A DNA stretch of 53,451 bases from contig CALLML010000090.1 in assembly GCA_938005705.1 (NCBI GenBank), positions 1 to 53,451 on the forward strand, read 5' to 3'. This DNA is from an uncultured bacterium (GTDB lineage Bacteria > Verrucomicrobiota > Kiritimatiellia > PWTM01). Both the position numbers and the translations under genes were made by a program. The number at the start of each line of letters is the position of its first letter. Position 1 is the first letter of the stretch. This document shows positions 8,156 through 16,660 of this stretch, piece by piece. The notes beneath the pieces were generated by a model. That model was not told the DNA's origin, did no database searches, and saw only the letters and a program-made list of their open reading frames with translations.

Positions 8156-9831
8156 TGTTGCAGGCTGTCGTTTAGCCCGCCATAGCGGCTGCGCGCCAGC
8201 CACAATGTGCGGTATTCGGCGATCAGCTCGCACATTCGGGCCGCTAGTTTTTTCCGGTCTTCCGGCACGGGAGTGAGCCGTCGTCGCAACAAGGCCCGTT
8301 CGCAGGCCCAGCGCGCAATTTTCAGGCCGTGTCGGCACTCGCGCTCGAGCAAGGGATCGGTCAGGGAGGGTAACGTCCGAGCCAGAATTTCGAGTCGTTC
8401 CGCCACTTCCTCCCAGGCGGAAGCGTCGCCGGGACCTTCCCGCCGGTCCCACGGCGTGTGGAGTTCCTGCCAGAGGGCGTTCTGATTATACACGGGGCGC
8501 GCGCAACCGCCGCCGAACCCGGGCCGTTCGCCGCGGCACAGTTCGGCGTCGGCATCGCCCAGTTGAGCCAACCACTTGCCCAGCTGTGGCTCCCCGAAGG
8601 CGTGAAGGCCGACGGCGACGTTGTCATAGCGGCCGGGGCCGCTCCAGGCGGCCATGGCGGCGTCGGCGAATCCGAAGAGCGTAATCGGCCAGGGTTGGCG
8701 GTGGCCGCCGTCGCCCCAGGCGGTGCAAAGGAAACCCGCCGCTTCGGTCGAGACCGCGCGGTCCAGATTGGCGCGGCGGTTCCAAGTGCGGCCGGTTGAA
8801 GAATTCCAACAGCTTGTGCCCGGCGCCACCCACACTTCGCGCCCCGCCCCGCGGTGGGCCGCCGCACGGGTTTCAAAGTTGGTCTCCGCCTCATACCCCC
8901 AGATCAGCGCGACGATATCGCCCAGCCGGTCGCCATCCTCGTTCGGATGCGGGTCACACCAGAATTGCGGACGCTTCCCAAGCCGGCGCGCGATATCCGC
9001 GACTTTCGCGACATATTCCGAGAAGACGCGCCCGCGCCCTTTCGCCTCGCATTCGGCCCGACTCCGCCCCAGGCCGAGGTCCCAGGGCTCGTCGCAGCCG
9101 ATATTCGCATAGAGGCCCGAACAGCGCGGCAGCAACTGTTGCAACAGGTTCTCCACGAGCCGCAGCGAACGGGGGTCCGTTGGGCACAACGTGTTGGGGA
9201 GGACGAAAAAAGTGTCCCGAAACATGTGCCCGCGATCCATCTCGCCCAAGGGGGCATAGCGCGGGTGGCGAAGCCACCGTTCAAAATGGCCGAGGCAATT
9301 CTGATTGGCACAGAGCCGGACACCTTTTTCTGCGCAGTAGGCATCCAGCGCGGAAACCTCCTCCAGCGTCAGCGGGGAGGCGTCGCGCCAGACTTCCTCG
9401 TGACCGACGTAGGCGACGGTGTGTTCGACGTAAAGCTGGAGGTGGTTCATTTTCCACGAGGCCATACGGTCCACGAGCTGCCGCAAGGTGTCGAAGGTCG
9501 GCACACGGTCGCGGCTGATGTCGAGCATCAGGCCGCGATGGGCGAAACGGGGCGCGTCCTCGATGCGCAGCGGGGGGACGCGTCCGAGGCGGCGGAGCTG
9601 TTCGAGCGTGGTGCGGGCCCAGCGCAGGCCTGTTGGTTGGCGGGCGGAAAGCTTGGCGTATTCCGGCGTGAGTTCAAGCGTGTAGTATTCATCATTCGGC
9701 TCTCCCGGTAAGTCGGGCGCCAGAATCTCCATCACGGGCAGGGCGCAGGGGTCCAACGAGCCCTCGCCGGTTTCGATCCGCCTCGGGGCGGGTAAAAGCG
9801 GAAGGGAAGTGTCATCTGAGAGATTGGCCAT
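8128..9831 (-). CDS. Glycoside hydrolase family 20-type beta-N-acetylhexosaminidase-like protein
   Basis: A 567-residue protein. The first 100 residues look like a GH20b-type accessory domain. The TIM-barrel catalytic part then begins with RFAHRGLMLDISRD, a typical GH20 opening. The adjacent catalytic Asp-Glu pair is visible in NIGCDEPWDLG, which replaces the more usual GGDE context. GH20 enzymes release terminal GlcNAc or GalNAc through substrate-assisted catalysis. No signal peptide is visible, so the protein may be cytoplasmic. TTGGAG seven bases before the ATG supports the start. Exact specificity cannot be told. Confidence 0.82.
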   Translation of the reverse strand: MANLSDDTSLPLLPAPRRIETGEGSLDPCALPVMEILAPDLPGEPNDEYYTLELTPEYAKLSARQPTGLRWARTTLEQLRRLGRVPPLRIEDAPRFAHRGLMLDISRDRVPTFDTLRQLVDRMASWKMNHLQLYVEHTVAYVGHEEVWRDASPLTLEEVSALDAYCAEKGVRLCANQNCLGHFERWLRHPRYAPLGEMDRGHMFRDTFFVLPNTLCPTDPRSLRLVENLLQQLLPRCSGLYANIGCDEPWDLGLGRSRAECEAKGRGRVFSEYVAKVADIARRLGKRPQFWCDPHPNEDGDRLGDIVALIWGYEAETNFETRAAAHRGAGREVWVAPGTSCWNSSTGRTWNRRANLDRAVSTEAAGFLCTAWGDGGHRQPWPITLFGFADAAMAAWSGPGRYDNVAVGLHAFGEPQLGKWLAQLGDADAELCRGERPGFGGGCARPVYNQNALWQELHTPWDRREGPGDASAWEEVAERLEILARTLPSLTDPLLERECRHGLKIARWACERALLRRRLTPVPEDRKKLAARMCELIAEYRTLWLARSRYGGLNDSLQHYIAFTRPY

Positions 9832-10271
9832 AGTGCCGCTCCAAGGAAAAAGGGTCGTTAAAATTCGTTATATGCAGGCGATTACTGCTCTCAAATTTCA
9901 TTTTCTTCGACAAGCTTGTTTTCATGACGCGCCCTCATACATGCTCAGCCGATGGACCATGGGGGGGGGATGGGGACCTCCGTTTATCGCAAATCTCGCC
10001 ATAGCCTGAAGGAGAAAACAGCGTTGCTCCAGAATAGCTGGATTGAAAAGAGGCATGGATAGGTCATGGAGCCATCTCCGATCCTATCGCTCGTCGCGCG
10101 CCGCTGATCTGTGAACATTCGAACAACGGATTCGCTCGACATGGCAGCAGTTTGGCCTTGTCCACGTGGCCCTGTCCACGAGCCGAAAAGGAGGGGCGTA
10201 TTGGCCGATGATTATGGATGGGAAAGATGGGAGAAAGAGCGTGGGGGGATGTCGCCGAGCCCACAGATGCC
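9832..10271. other. Non-coding stretch with a small tandem repeat
   Basis: About 440 bases between the GH20 start and the end of epmA. I find no gene. It holds a run of nine G at about 9961 and a near-perfect 14-bp tandem repeat (TGGCCTTGTCCACG then TGGCCCTGTCCACG) at 10153-10180, which might be a paired binding site. Nothing else stands out. Confidence 0.4.
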
Positions 10272-11213
10272 TTACGGATTCATCCTCGGTATTGCCGGTG
10301 GCGCCGGTTCGAACTCCTGAAACGCCGTCACCGCCTCAATCGTATTCGCACCGGCCAGTACCATAACCAGGCGATCTACGCCGAGGGCCGCTCCCGCGCA
10401 GGGCGGAAGGCCCTCTTCGAGGGTGCGAAGAAACGCTTCGTCAATCGGATAGACTGGCTTTCCGCGTGCCGCTCTTTCGCGCGCGCAACGTTCAAAGCGC
10501 GCGCGTTGTTCGGCGGCATCCGTGAGTTCCGAGTACGCGTTGACGAGCTCAATGCCCCCAAGATAGAGCTCCCACCGCTCCGCCAAGCGCGGGTCGGATG
10601 GCTTAAGGCGCGCAAGCGCCGCGGCGGGAGCGGGATAATCACGCAGAATAGATACGGCGTCCCGCGGCAAGGCAGGTTCGATTTTTTCGACCAAGTCGCG
10701 ATCAAACCGGTTTTCGTCCCAAAGCTCAACCGGATCCCACCCCGCCCATCCTCGAAAAGCCTCCGACACCGTCCAAATTCGCCACTCCCGATCCAACCGG
10801 ACCGGTCGTGATCCGTTCAACGGCGAGGCGCCGACAGCCGCGAGCAGTCCGCGCATATCGCTCAAAAGGGCCTCGTAATCGGCGTTGGCGCGATACCATT
10901 CCAGCATGGTGTATTCCGGGTGGTGCAGCGCGCCGCATTCGCCGCGCCGAAAACACGGGCCAATCTGGTAAATGCGCTCATAGCCGGCGGCCAGCAGGCG
11001 TTTCATGTGCAGCTCGGGCGAGGTACGCAGATAGAGCGTGCCAGAGGGTTCGGCGTCGATGTGCGCCTCCAGCGCAGGGGCACGCAGGCGAACCGGTGTT
11101 TCCACCTCCAGAAAGCCCCGTTCGTGGAAAAATCGGCGGATCTCCTCGAGTACGCACGCCCGCAGTTCAAGCGCGGGACGCTTACGGCGCAGATCGGCCC
11201 GTTCTTGGCTCAC
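10272..11213 (-). CDS. epmA: EF-P lysine ligase (EpmA/GenX/PoxA-type)
   Basis: A stand-alone class II lysyl-tRNA-synthetase-like catalytic domain without the tRNA anticodon-binding domain. It attaches (R)-beta-lysine to elongation factor P. Class II motif 1 surrounds GFLEVETPV, motif 2 is FRRGECGALHHPEYTMLEWY, and motif 3 is GAALGVDRLVM. About 313 residues from the GTG at 11213 matches E. coli EpmA (325). Upstream in-frame starts would lie far inside efp, so I prefer this GTG, 17 bases after the efp stop, although its ribosome site is weak. It lies directly downstream of efp, its expected substrate. No EpmB (lysine 2,3-aminomutase) gene is in the window. Confidence 0.88.
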   Translation of the reverse strand: MSQERADLRRKRPALELRACVLEEIRRFFHERGFLEVETPVRLRAPALEAHIDAEPSGTLYLRTSPELHMKRLLAAGYERIYQIGPCFRRGECGALHHPEYTMLEWYRANADYEALLSDMRGLLAAVGASPLNGSRPVRLDREWRIWTVSEAFRGWAGWDPVELWDENRFDRDLVEKIEPALPRDAVSILRDYPAPAAALARLKPSDPRLAERWELYLGGIELVNAYSELTDAAEQRARFERCARERAARGKPVYPIDEAFLRTLEEGLPPCAGAALGVDRLVMVLAGANTIEAVTAFQEFEPAPPAIPRMNP

Positions 11214-11229
11214 GACAAGGCCCGCCGGA

Positions 11230-11802
11230 TCAACCTTTGCTGACGCGATCGGTATATTCGCCCGTGCGTGTGTCAATGCGCACCCAGTCGCCCTTATTGA
11301 TAAACAGCGGAACGCGCAGCTCGTAACCGGTGTCAATCTTTGCCGGTTTCGTAACGTTGGTCGCGGTGTCTCCGCGGACGCCAGGCTCGGTCTCCACGAT
11401 TTCTTTTTCGACGAAGGGTTTTGTGAATTCGAGTGTGATGACCCGGCCATTGTGGAAGAGCAGACTCACCTCCACGTCGTCCACAAGAAAATGACGGGCA
11501 TCCCCCAGGGTCGCCTCATCGAGCGAGAATTCCTCGTAGGTTCTCAGGTCCGTGAAAACATATTTGTGCCCGTCGAAGTACGAGTAATTGACCGTCCGAT
11601 ATTCGAGGTCCGGCTTGCCGATCTGATCCACCTCGCGAAAAGTGCGGTCCTGCGTGGTCTTCGTGATGAGATTCTTGATGCGGCACTTATACATTGCCTG
11701 GCCCTTGCCAGGCTTGACAAAGTTGTATTCCACAACCTCGTAGGGCACCCCGTCGAGTTCGATCTTCAGTCCTTTTCGCAAATCCGATGCCGTATACATC
11801 AT
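11230..11802 (-). CDS. efp: Elongation factor P
   Basis: A 190-residue translation factor that relieves ribosome stalling at polyproline. The KOW-like N-domain contains VKPGKGQA, whose Lys33 is the position modified by EpmA. The C-terminal signature region (KPAKIDTGYELRVPLFI, then GDWVRIDTRTGEY) is intact. GGAGGGG just upstream supports the ATG. It is followed by epmA on the same strand, so substrate and modifying enzyme are co-transcribed. Several proteins here, such as the FecR-like, PilP-like and pilin-operon products, contain polyproline runs that would depend on EF-P. Confidence 0.97.
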   Translation of the reverse strand: MMYTASDLRKGLKIELDGVPYEVVEYNFVKPGKGQAMYKCRIKNLITKTTQDRTFREVDQIGKPDLEYRTVNYSYFDGHKYVFTDLRTYEEFSLDEATLGDARHFLVDDVEVSLLFHNGRVITLEFTKPFVEKEIVETEPGVRGDTATNVTKPAKIDTGYELRVPLFINKGDWVRIDTRTGEYTDRVSKG

Positions 11803-12780
11803 TCCCCTCCGAACATAGGAAATACCGCCGTTTGCCGGCGAAACCGTAGTAAATTGTGGCCCAATTTTGACTTTTCAGCAATTCCTATCTGTTTATCCCG
11901 AAGCCGATTGCGCTGCGAAGTTGAACGTTAGTTGGCGAAAACCGTTTATCCCTCCCCCCAGACCCCATCGCTCTTTTCCGCATCCAGGGAAAATGTTCAT
12001 TCCGCACCTTTGCGGCTAAACGAGGACCAAAAAAGTCGGTCTGCACAGTCCGGCCCCGTGAAGCGGGTCGGACAGGGATTCCGTACATTTCCGGCTCGCG
12101 CCGATCCTTTCCTGAAGATTTCGCAGAACAGGTCTGGACGGAGCTACCACTATAAAATCAAATTCGTGACCCTGAGACGTTTGGGATTCCGGAGAATCCG
12201 GAGCGGCCGGTGGGCCGCGGACGAGTATGAAGAATGACACCCACGAGCAGGAACACGGCCAAAGCTTGGACGAGTTCCGTGAATGGCGGCTGAAGACCAT
12301 CCCCGGTTTTCGAAGTGTCGGAGCAGAGAAACATAAGGAGGGCGGAACGGCGAGCTTGACCGAACAGTTTTGTACAGGCTGGAAAATGATCGGCCGCGCT
12401 CTCTCCAGGCCGCGACGCTCTTGCCTCGCGCAGTGTAGGGCATGGGGCGGTCATCGGCGTACGAGCCGGCTTCTCCGGTGCTGTGCAGGCGGCAGAGACC
12501 TGAAAACTCGGCGCCATTATTTTTTTGTTTTCGCTGTGAAAAAATTAGAATTGGCGGAGGGGGGCGCTTTGTGGATTGGAAGAAGGTGAGGCGGTGGATG
12601 CTCGCCGCTTTGAACTCGGAATCCCTCGCGTCGTCCGAGGTATCGGTGCAGGCACAGTGGGGGCCGTGAAACGGTGGACAAAGTCGGACTTCATGGTTGT
12701 GGCCAGCACTCTGCCGGGCATGCCCGACGCAGATCGAACCCATGCCATATTGGCATACAATATGCTTCTTCCTCATATAG
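11803..12780. other. Long gene-poor stretch
   Basis: Nearly 1 kb upstream of efp and before the pilin region. Several open frames exist on both strands, but none has a recognisable family, a good ribosome site or plausible composition. On the minus strand one frame (near 12158-12517) has a single hydrophobic segment, but I do not call it. Near the end there are short palindromes such as CGGGCATGCCCG (about 12715-12726) and ATGCCATATTGGCAT, which could belong to the structured element that follows. Confidence 0.35.
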
Positions 12781-12785
12781 GGTTA

Positions 12786-12876
12786 TCACCGCACACCCAA
12801 GACGGGTGTATGGTAGGTGTGGTGACTCCCCGAAGGGAACAAGCGGGCATATATGGAAAAAGCGATCTGATGCCGC
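12786..12876 (+). ncRNA. Candidate structured RNA upstream of the pilin operon
   Basis: Three consecutive potential stems can be drawn by hand. P1 pairs TCACC-gc-ACACC (12786-12797) with GGTGTGGTGA (12816-12825). P2 is TCCC-CGAA-GGGA (12827-12838). P3 pairs GCG-g-GCAT (12843-12850) with ATGCCGC (12870-12876). No ORF covers it. It lies upstream of a TTGACA/TATAAA promoter, so it is either a separate small RNA or part of an earlier transcript. I compared it mentally with cyclic-di-GMP, TPP, cobalamin and SAM riboswitches, tmRNA and SRP RNA, and none fits. Confidence 0.3.
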
Positions 12877-12911
12877 GGGGCGGGGCTGGAGTTCTGCAAA
12901 GAGAATAGAGG

Positions 12912-12941
12912 TTGACAGATGATCATGAAAGATGATATAAA
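12912..12941 (+). promoter_or_regulatory. Sigma-70-like promoter of the pseudopilin operon
   Basis: TTGACA (12912-12917), an 18-base AT-rich spacer and TATAAA (12936-12941). Transcription would start near 12948, giving a leader of about 60 bases before the first pilin-like ATG at 13010. This is one of the clearest promoter matches in the window. Confidence 0.65.
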
Positions 12942-13009
12942 ATAAAAGGTAGCCATGGCTCTGTTTGTTTGTGTTTGGGAGAAAAGGGGGGCTGGAAGGA
13001 GGGGGAAAA

Positions 13010-13441
13010 ATGTCAGGAACAGATTTCAGGAGCAAGCAGGGGGGGGAGAGCGTTTCCTGGCTATGCACCGGTTCACACCGCGATCCCTCGCGCGCGGGAT
13101 TCACGTTGGTGGAAGCGCTGATTGCGGGCCTGATTGCCGCATTGGCCATGGGGGCGATAGCCACGAGCCTGATCATGCACCGGCGCTCCGCCACCATGGC
13201 GCGTCGTCAGCTGGAGGCGTTGCATCGGGCGCGCAGTGTATTGGAAAGCGTGACCCAGAATCACTTTTATGCCGCGCCTCTGAATGTCGGACGTCATGCC
13301 GTGGGCGATGGACACTATGATGTCTCCAACGTGGATGGGCGCACAAAGAACATCGTGGTGCGCATGCCCTGGATAAATCCGAACGGTCGGACCAACTGGG
13401 TGGAGTTGACCACCTCGTTCAGCTCCTCGCTGCACTACTGA
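13010..13441 (+). CDS. Type IV pilin-like/pseudopilin protein (first gene of operon)
   Basis: A 143-residue protein with a class III prepilin signal. A leader of 30 residues ends in SRAG, followed by FTLVEALIAGLIAALAMG with the conserved Glu at mature position 5 and a hydrophobic helix. Prepilin peptidase would cut after Gly30. GGAAGGAGGGGG before the ATG at 13010 fixes the start. The leader is long for the family and contains a run of eight G (13029-13036). The globular part is short, like GspI/PulI minor pseudopilins. It is the first of four co-directional genes that build a type II secretion or type IV pilus-like fibre; no ATPase or secretin gene is nearby. Confidence 0.85.
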   Translation: MSGTDFRSKQGGESVSWLCTGSHRDPSRAGFTLVEALIAGLIAALAMGAIATSLIMHRRSATMARRQLEALHRARSVLESVTQNHFYAAPLNVGRHAVGDGHYDVSNVDGRTKNIVVRMPWINPNGRTNWVELTTSFSSSLHY

Positions 13442-13445
13442 GGCC

Positions 13446-13955
13446 ATGAAAAGGATACGTCCAGTCGGGGTTCGGGCGGATCGGCGGCGGGGATTTACGC
13501 TGACCGAAATCCTGGTGACAATGTTGATCATGGGGATTGTTGCCGCCGCCGTCTTTCCGCTTTTCATCGTCTGCCATCGCTTTTGGAGATCGGTGAACCT
13601 TCGGGTGGAGGTGGATCGCCGCGCGACGCTTGCCCTGAACCGGATGGTCTACGGCGTGGGCGCGTCACACGGCTTGCGTACGGCTCGCCAGGGGACCGTG
13701 ATGTTGACACCGGCGGAGGATGGATGGAGCCTTTCCTATGTAGATGTCAAAAACCGCACGAACCGAATTGTTTACAGTCAGACAGATCATCGTTTAACGC
13801 TCCATCCCGGCCCGACGACCCTGGGGGAGCAGATTGAATCGGCGCAGGCGGTGGTGAATCCTCGGACTTTGGATTTGACCGTCCGGGTGCACCAGGTCGA
13901 AGGGCGATTCGAGGCTACAGGCATGGCTCAGACGAGTATTCGTTGGAGGAATTGA
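13446..13955 (+). CDS. Pseudopilin, GspJ/PulJ-like
   Basis: A 169-residue prepilin-like protein. The basic leader ends in RRRG, followed by FTLTEILVTMLIMGIVAAAV with Glu at +5, then a mostly beta-strand globular domain. Size and the pattern of hydrophobic helix plus beta domain fit minor pseudopilins of the J class, which sit at the fibre tip. It begins four bases after the previous stop and ends two bases before the next ATG, so the genes are tightly coupled. Confidence 0.85.
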   Translation: MKRIRPVGVRADRRRGFTLTEILVTMLIMGIVAAAVFPLFIVCHRFWRSVNLRVEVDRRATLALNRMVYGVGASHGLRTARQGTVMLTPAEDGWSLSYVDVKNRTNRIVYSQTDHRLTLHPGPTTLGEQIESAQAVVNPRTLDLTVRVHQVEGRFEATGMAQTSIRWRN

Positions 13956-13957
13956 AC

Positions 13958-15622
13958 ATGAAAACTCTCGCATCCCGCATGAATGCTAACGCGGATTCCA
14001 ACCGCAGCCGTTCCGGTGCCGCCCTCGTGACGGTACTCGGCCTGATTTTGGCGACGGGGGCGTTGACCGCCATGTTGACGTTGAGCGCGGGGAGTCACCT
14101 GATGCGAACAAGGGCGACGCTGCGCATGGAACAGGCGTTCTATGTGGCCGAGGGCGGTGCCGAGCGCATGGCCTCGTATCTGGCCGGCGGTGGGCGCGTT
14201 CCCGCCACGATTGACGGAGCCATCGGCCCCGGAACCTTCAGCGCGACCATCATTGCGGAGAGCTCCGGCGGAGGAACGTCGGGTTCGCTCAACGGCCGAA
14301 TCAATATCAACCCAAATAATTCACCCGACAATATCTTCTTTGTCGAACTGCCGGACGGAAGTCGCATTGACCGGAATGACTTGCATCAGGATCGTCAGGA
14401 TTACGAGGGGCCCGCCACGCTCGTGCAAGTTCGCCCGAAGGGGCCGGGGTCGCAGAACACGTTTTATGTGAACGGGAACACCTACCCGATATCCAACAAT
14501 ACCACCTACACGTTCCGTTCGAACGAAATGCAGGTGCGTATCTACAATGATCATCGGAACCCACAAGGCAAGGCCACAGGACAATGGTGGATTCAGATGG
14601 ACGCCGCCAACGGTTTCGCCAGCAACAGCGACACCGGAGAAACCGTCCGCAGCGACACGCAGTTCACCATTTATTCGATCGGCACGGTCCAGGGCGCGTC
14701 CCGGATGGTCACTATTCGAGGCGTGCGCCGGGTGAGCTGGGCAAAATACGCCCTTTGGTACGATAGTGAGGCGGTCCAACTCTGGATTGTCGGCGGCGAA
14801 TCGTTCAAAGGACCCGTTTATTCCAACCCTCAGTTGCGTTTCCACTCCCACCAGGTCCCGGAGCGAGGGCAAGCCCATTTTTATGATTTAGCACTGACCA
14901 CGAAGTCCAGCATCGCACGATCGGACAGCAGCGTGAACCCCATCTTCGATCGCGGCCTGACACTGAACGCGCCTCCGCAGACCATGATTTCCGTGGATTT
15001 CTCCGAGCTGAGACAATCGGCATCGTACACATTGGACGGGACGACCGATATCGAGATTAACGGCAATACGATGTATGTGACGAACCCCCGGCAGGGATGG
15101 ACGCGACGTTCCATGGCCGTCCCCCAGGACGGTTTGATCTATGTCCGCACGGTTAGCACCGGCAATTCGACCACCCGTCCCGGCGACGTGCGCATTGTGG
15201 CGCCCAACGGTCTGGCGGGACGATTGACCGTGGTGGCCGAACGGGACATTCTGATTCAGGATCATGTCCGTTATGCCAATAATCCCATCCAGAACCCCAA
15301 TTCCACCGATGCGCTGGGTTTGATCGCGGGACGCAATGTGGTAGTGGACACCATGGCGCCCAATGACTTGGACGTTTTCGCCCATATTATTGCGCGCGAC
15401 GGCGGCTTCGGTGTGAAGAATTACGACGACGTTGAACGCGGAATGCGCGGTATGTTGAACGTCTATGGCGGCATTGTGAATAAAATACGCAACGCGGTTG
15501 GCACGACGACCGGCAGTGGATACCGGAAGCATTACGTCTACGATCCCCGTTTTCAGAAGACGCCGCCGCCCCGATATCCCGCTACGCCGGATGAGTTCCA
15601 GTGGGTCGGATGGGAGGGCTAA
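13958..15622 (+). CDS. PilX-like/GspK-like pilus assembly protein
   Basis: A 554-residue protein. Its N-terminus has SGAALVTVLGLILATGALTA, a membrane helix of the PilX type (pilus assembly N-terminal), followed by MEQAFYVAEGGAERMASYLA, the classic PilX/GspK post-helix motif. The remaining 450 residues are beta-rich and unlike standard GspK, with many Asn, Gly and Thr residues, suggesting a surface-exposed passenger. The ATG at 13958 follows TTGGAGGAATTG and lies two bases after the previous stop. Its place in the operon suggests it caps or decorates the pseudopilus. Confidence 0.78.
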   Translation: MKTLASRMNANADSNRSRSGAALVTVLGLILATGALTAMLTLSAGSHLMRTRATLRMEQAFYVAEGGAERMASYLAGGGRVPATIDGAIGPGTFSATIIAESSGGGTSGSLNGRININPNNSPDNIFFVELPDGSRIDRNDLHQDRQDYEGPATLVQVRPKGPGSQNTFYVNGNTYPISNNTTYTFRSNEMQVRIYNDHRNPQGKATGQWWIQMDAANGFASNSDTGETVRSDTQFTIYSIGTVQGASRMVTIRGVRRVSWAKYALWYDSEAVQLWIVGGESFKGPVYSNPQLRFHSHQVPERGQAHFYDLALTTKSSIARSDSSVNPIFDRGLTLNAPPQTMISVDFSELRQSASYTLDGTTDIEINGNTMYVTNPRQGWTRRSMAVPQDGLIYVRTVSTGNSTTRPGDVRIVAPNGLAGRLTVVAERDILIQDHVRYANNPIQNPNSTDALGLIAGRNVVVDTMAPNDLDVFAHIIARDGGFGVKNYDDVERGMRGMLNVYGGIVNKIRNAVGTTTGSGYRKHYVYDPRFQKTPPPRYPATPDEFQWVGWEG

Positions 15623-15626
15623 ACAT

Positions 15627-16034
15627 ATGGCGGAAAAGAAACTACAATCCGTCAACCGCCACAAGTGGATGGAGGAGGCGAAGTCCCCTACGGGCGTTGC
15701 GTTGGGAATTGCCGTGTTGTTGGCGGCCGCAGGCATCGTCTTCCAACGCGCCGAGATGAGACGCGCTCGCGATGTCGAGCCCCCCGTCGTGTCGAATATT
15801 CCGCCTCCACCACCGGCCGTGGAACGCACGCCCGACATGGAACCGGCGCCGCAGACCGTGGCGTCCGCGCCTCCCTTGCCGGAGGATCCCTTCAACAGCC
15901 GCCTCGCCGAATTGCAACGTCAGGCGCAAATGATGCGGGAATATGCGGCCCAAGCGGGACCGGATGATCCTTTCTCCCTATCGGAAGAGCGGATCAAGGC
16001 CTTCGTCGAACGGGGCGAGCCGACGATCTGGTAG
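15627..16034 (+). CDS. Single-pass membrane protein with Pro-rich periplasmic tail, pilus operon
   Basis: A 135-residue bitopic protein with a short cytoplasmic N-terminus, a transmembrane helix around residues 24-40, then a Pro-rich stretch (IPPPPPAVERTP) and a charged helical end. This layout resembles PilP/GspC-type inner-membrane accessory proteins that span the periplasm, but no domain is recognisable. The start at 15627 lies four bases after the pilus-gene stop, in the same operon. Function is inferred from context only. Confidence 0.6.
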   Translation: MAEKKLQSVNRHKWMEEAKSPTGVALGIAVLLAAAGIVFQRAEMRRARDVEPPVVSNIPPPPPAVERTPDMEPAPQTVASAPPLPEDPFNSRLAELQRQAQMMREYAAQAGPDDPFSLSEERIKAFVERGEPTIW

Positions 16035-16072
16035 CGCCGGTGGCGGGGCGAGTTGCAGCCTCCGCCGTTGAC

Positions 16073-16660
16073 TCACGGGTCCGAGAGTGAGGCCGGTTCG
16101 CTCCTGGAGGAAAGCTGTTCACGAACCACATCTTCGATGGGCCTACCGCCGATATACAGTCCTTCGATCGCGGCGCGTCCGTGCCCGACTCGCACCGCCA
16201 GCCACGTCTCATCGTGCGACATCTGCGCCCGCCGCCCATAGACTCGTTCCGCCTCGGGCGCGAGCCGCTCGTTCAGAAAGTACCGGTCCAGGGGAATAAC
16301 AAAATGCAGGTGGTTTTCATCGGCATACAAGACGCGCGCCGGCAATGTCGGGATATTCGTCGGCGGTTTTCGATGGACGCGAACAAAGTGCGCAAAGCTG
16401 TCCTCGCCGTTTTGCGGTTCCACGTACACTTGCGTATTTCTTGGGATATTCGCCCCGTCGCGCGGGACCGAGTTTTCCCACAGGCTGACGGCCACATAGC
16501 GGCCGCGAAAGGCGTCCACCGGATCCACCGGCGCGGCCCGAAAGCGGAAGAGCTCGCCCCGCCGCAGCGTGCGCTCGTGCAGGACGATTTCCCGCGCGGC
16601 CACACCCCATTGCGCGAGGCAGGCGATCGCGAAGAGCGCCCATTTCGCGCCCGTTCTCAT
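16073..16660 (-). CDS. GDYXXLXY-like periplasmic protein
   Basis: A 195-residue protein with an N-terminal signal or membrane anchor (ALFAIACLAQWGVAAREIVL) and a domain beginning FRAAPVDPVDAFRGRYVAV. The PVDP-x-D-x-x-x-G-x-Y-V-x-x pattern is that of the GDYXXLXY family (the local variant reads FRGRYVAV). Such genes regularly follow DUF2157 membrane genes, and here the ATG overlaps the DUF2157 stop by four bases. Biochemical role is unknown. Confidence 0.72.
   Translation of the reverse strand: MRTGAKWALFAIACLAQWGVAAREIVLHERTLRRGELFRFRAAPVDPVDAFRGRYVAVSLWENSVPRDGANIPRNTQVYVEPQNGEDSFAHFVRVHRKPPTNIPTLPARVLYADENHLHFVIPLDRYFLNERLAPEAERVYGRRAQMSHDETWLAVRVGHGRAAIEGLYIGGRPIEDVVREQLSSRSEPASLSDP

Noticed and set aside
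6965-8452. Long minus-strand open frame across lysA
   Set aside because: Shadow of lysA, whose PLP motifs are unmistakable.
12158-12517. Minus-strand frame with one hydrophobic segment
   Set aside because: No ribosome site or family; most of the frame is low-complexity and Pro/Arg-rich.
12786-12876. Cyclic-di-GMP, TPP, SAM or cobalamin riboswitch
   Set aside because: None of the conserved core sequences of these classes is present, and the element lies upstream of the likely promoter of the pilin genes.
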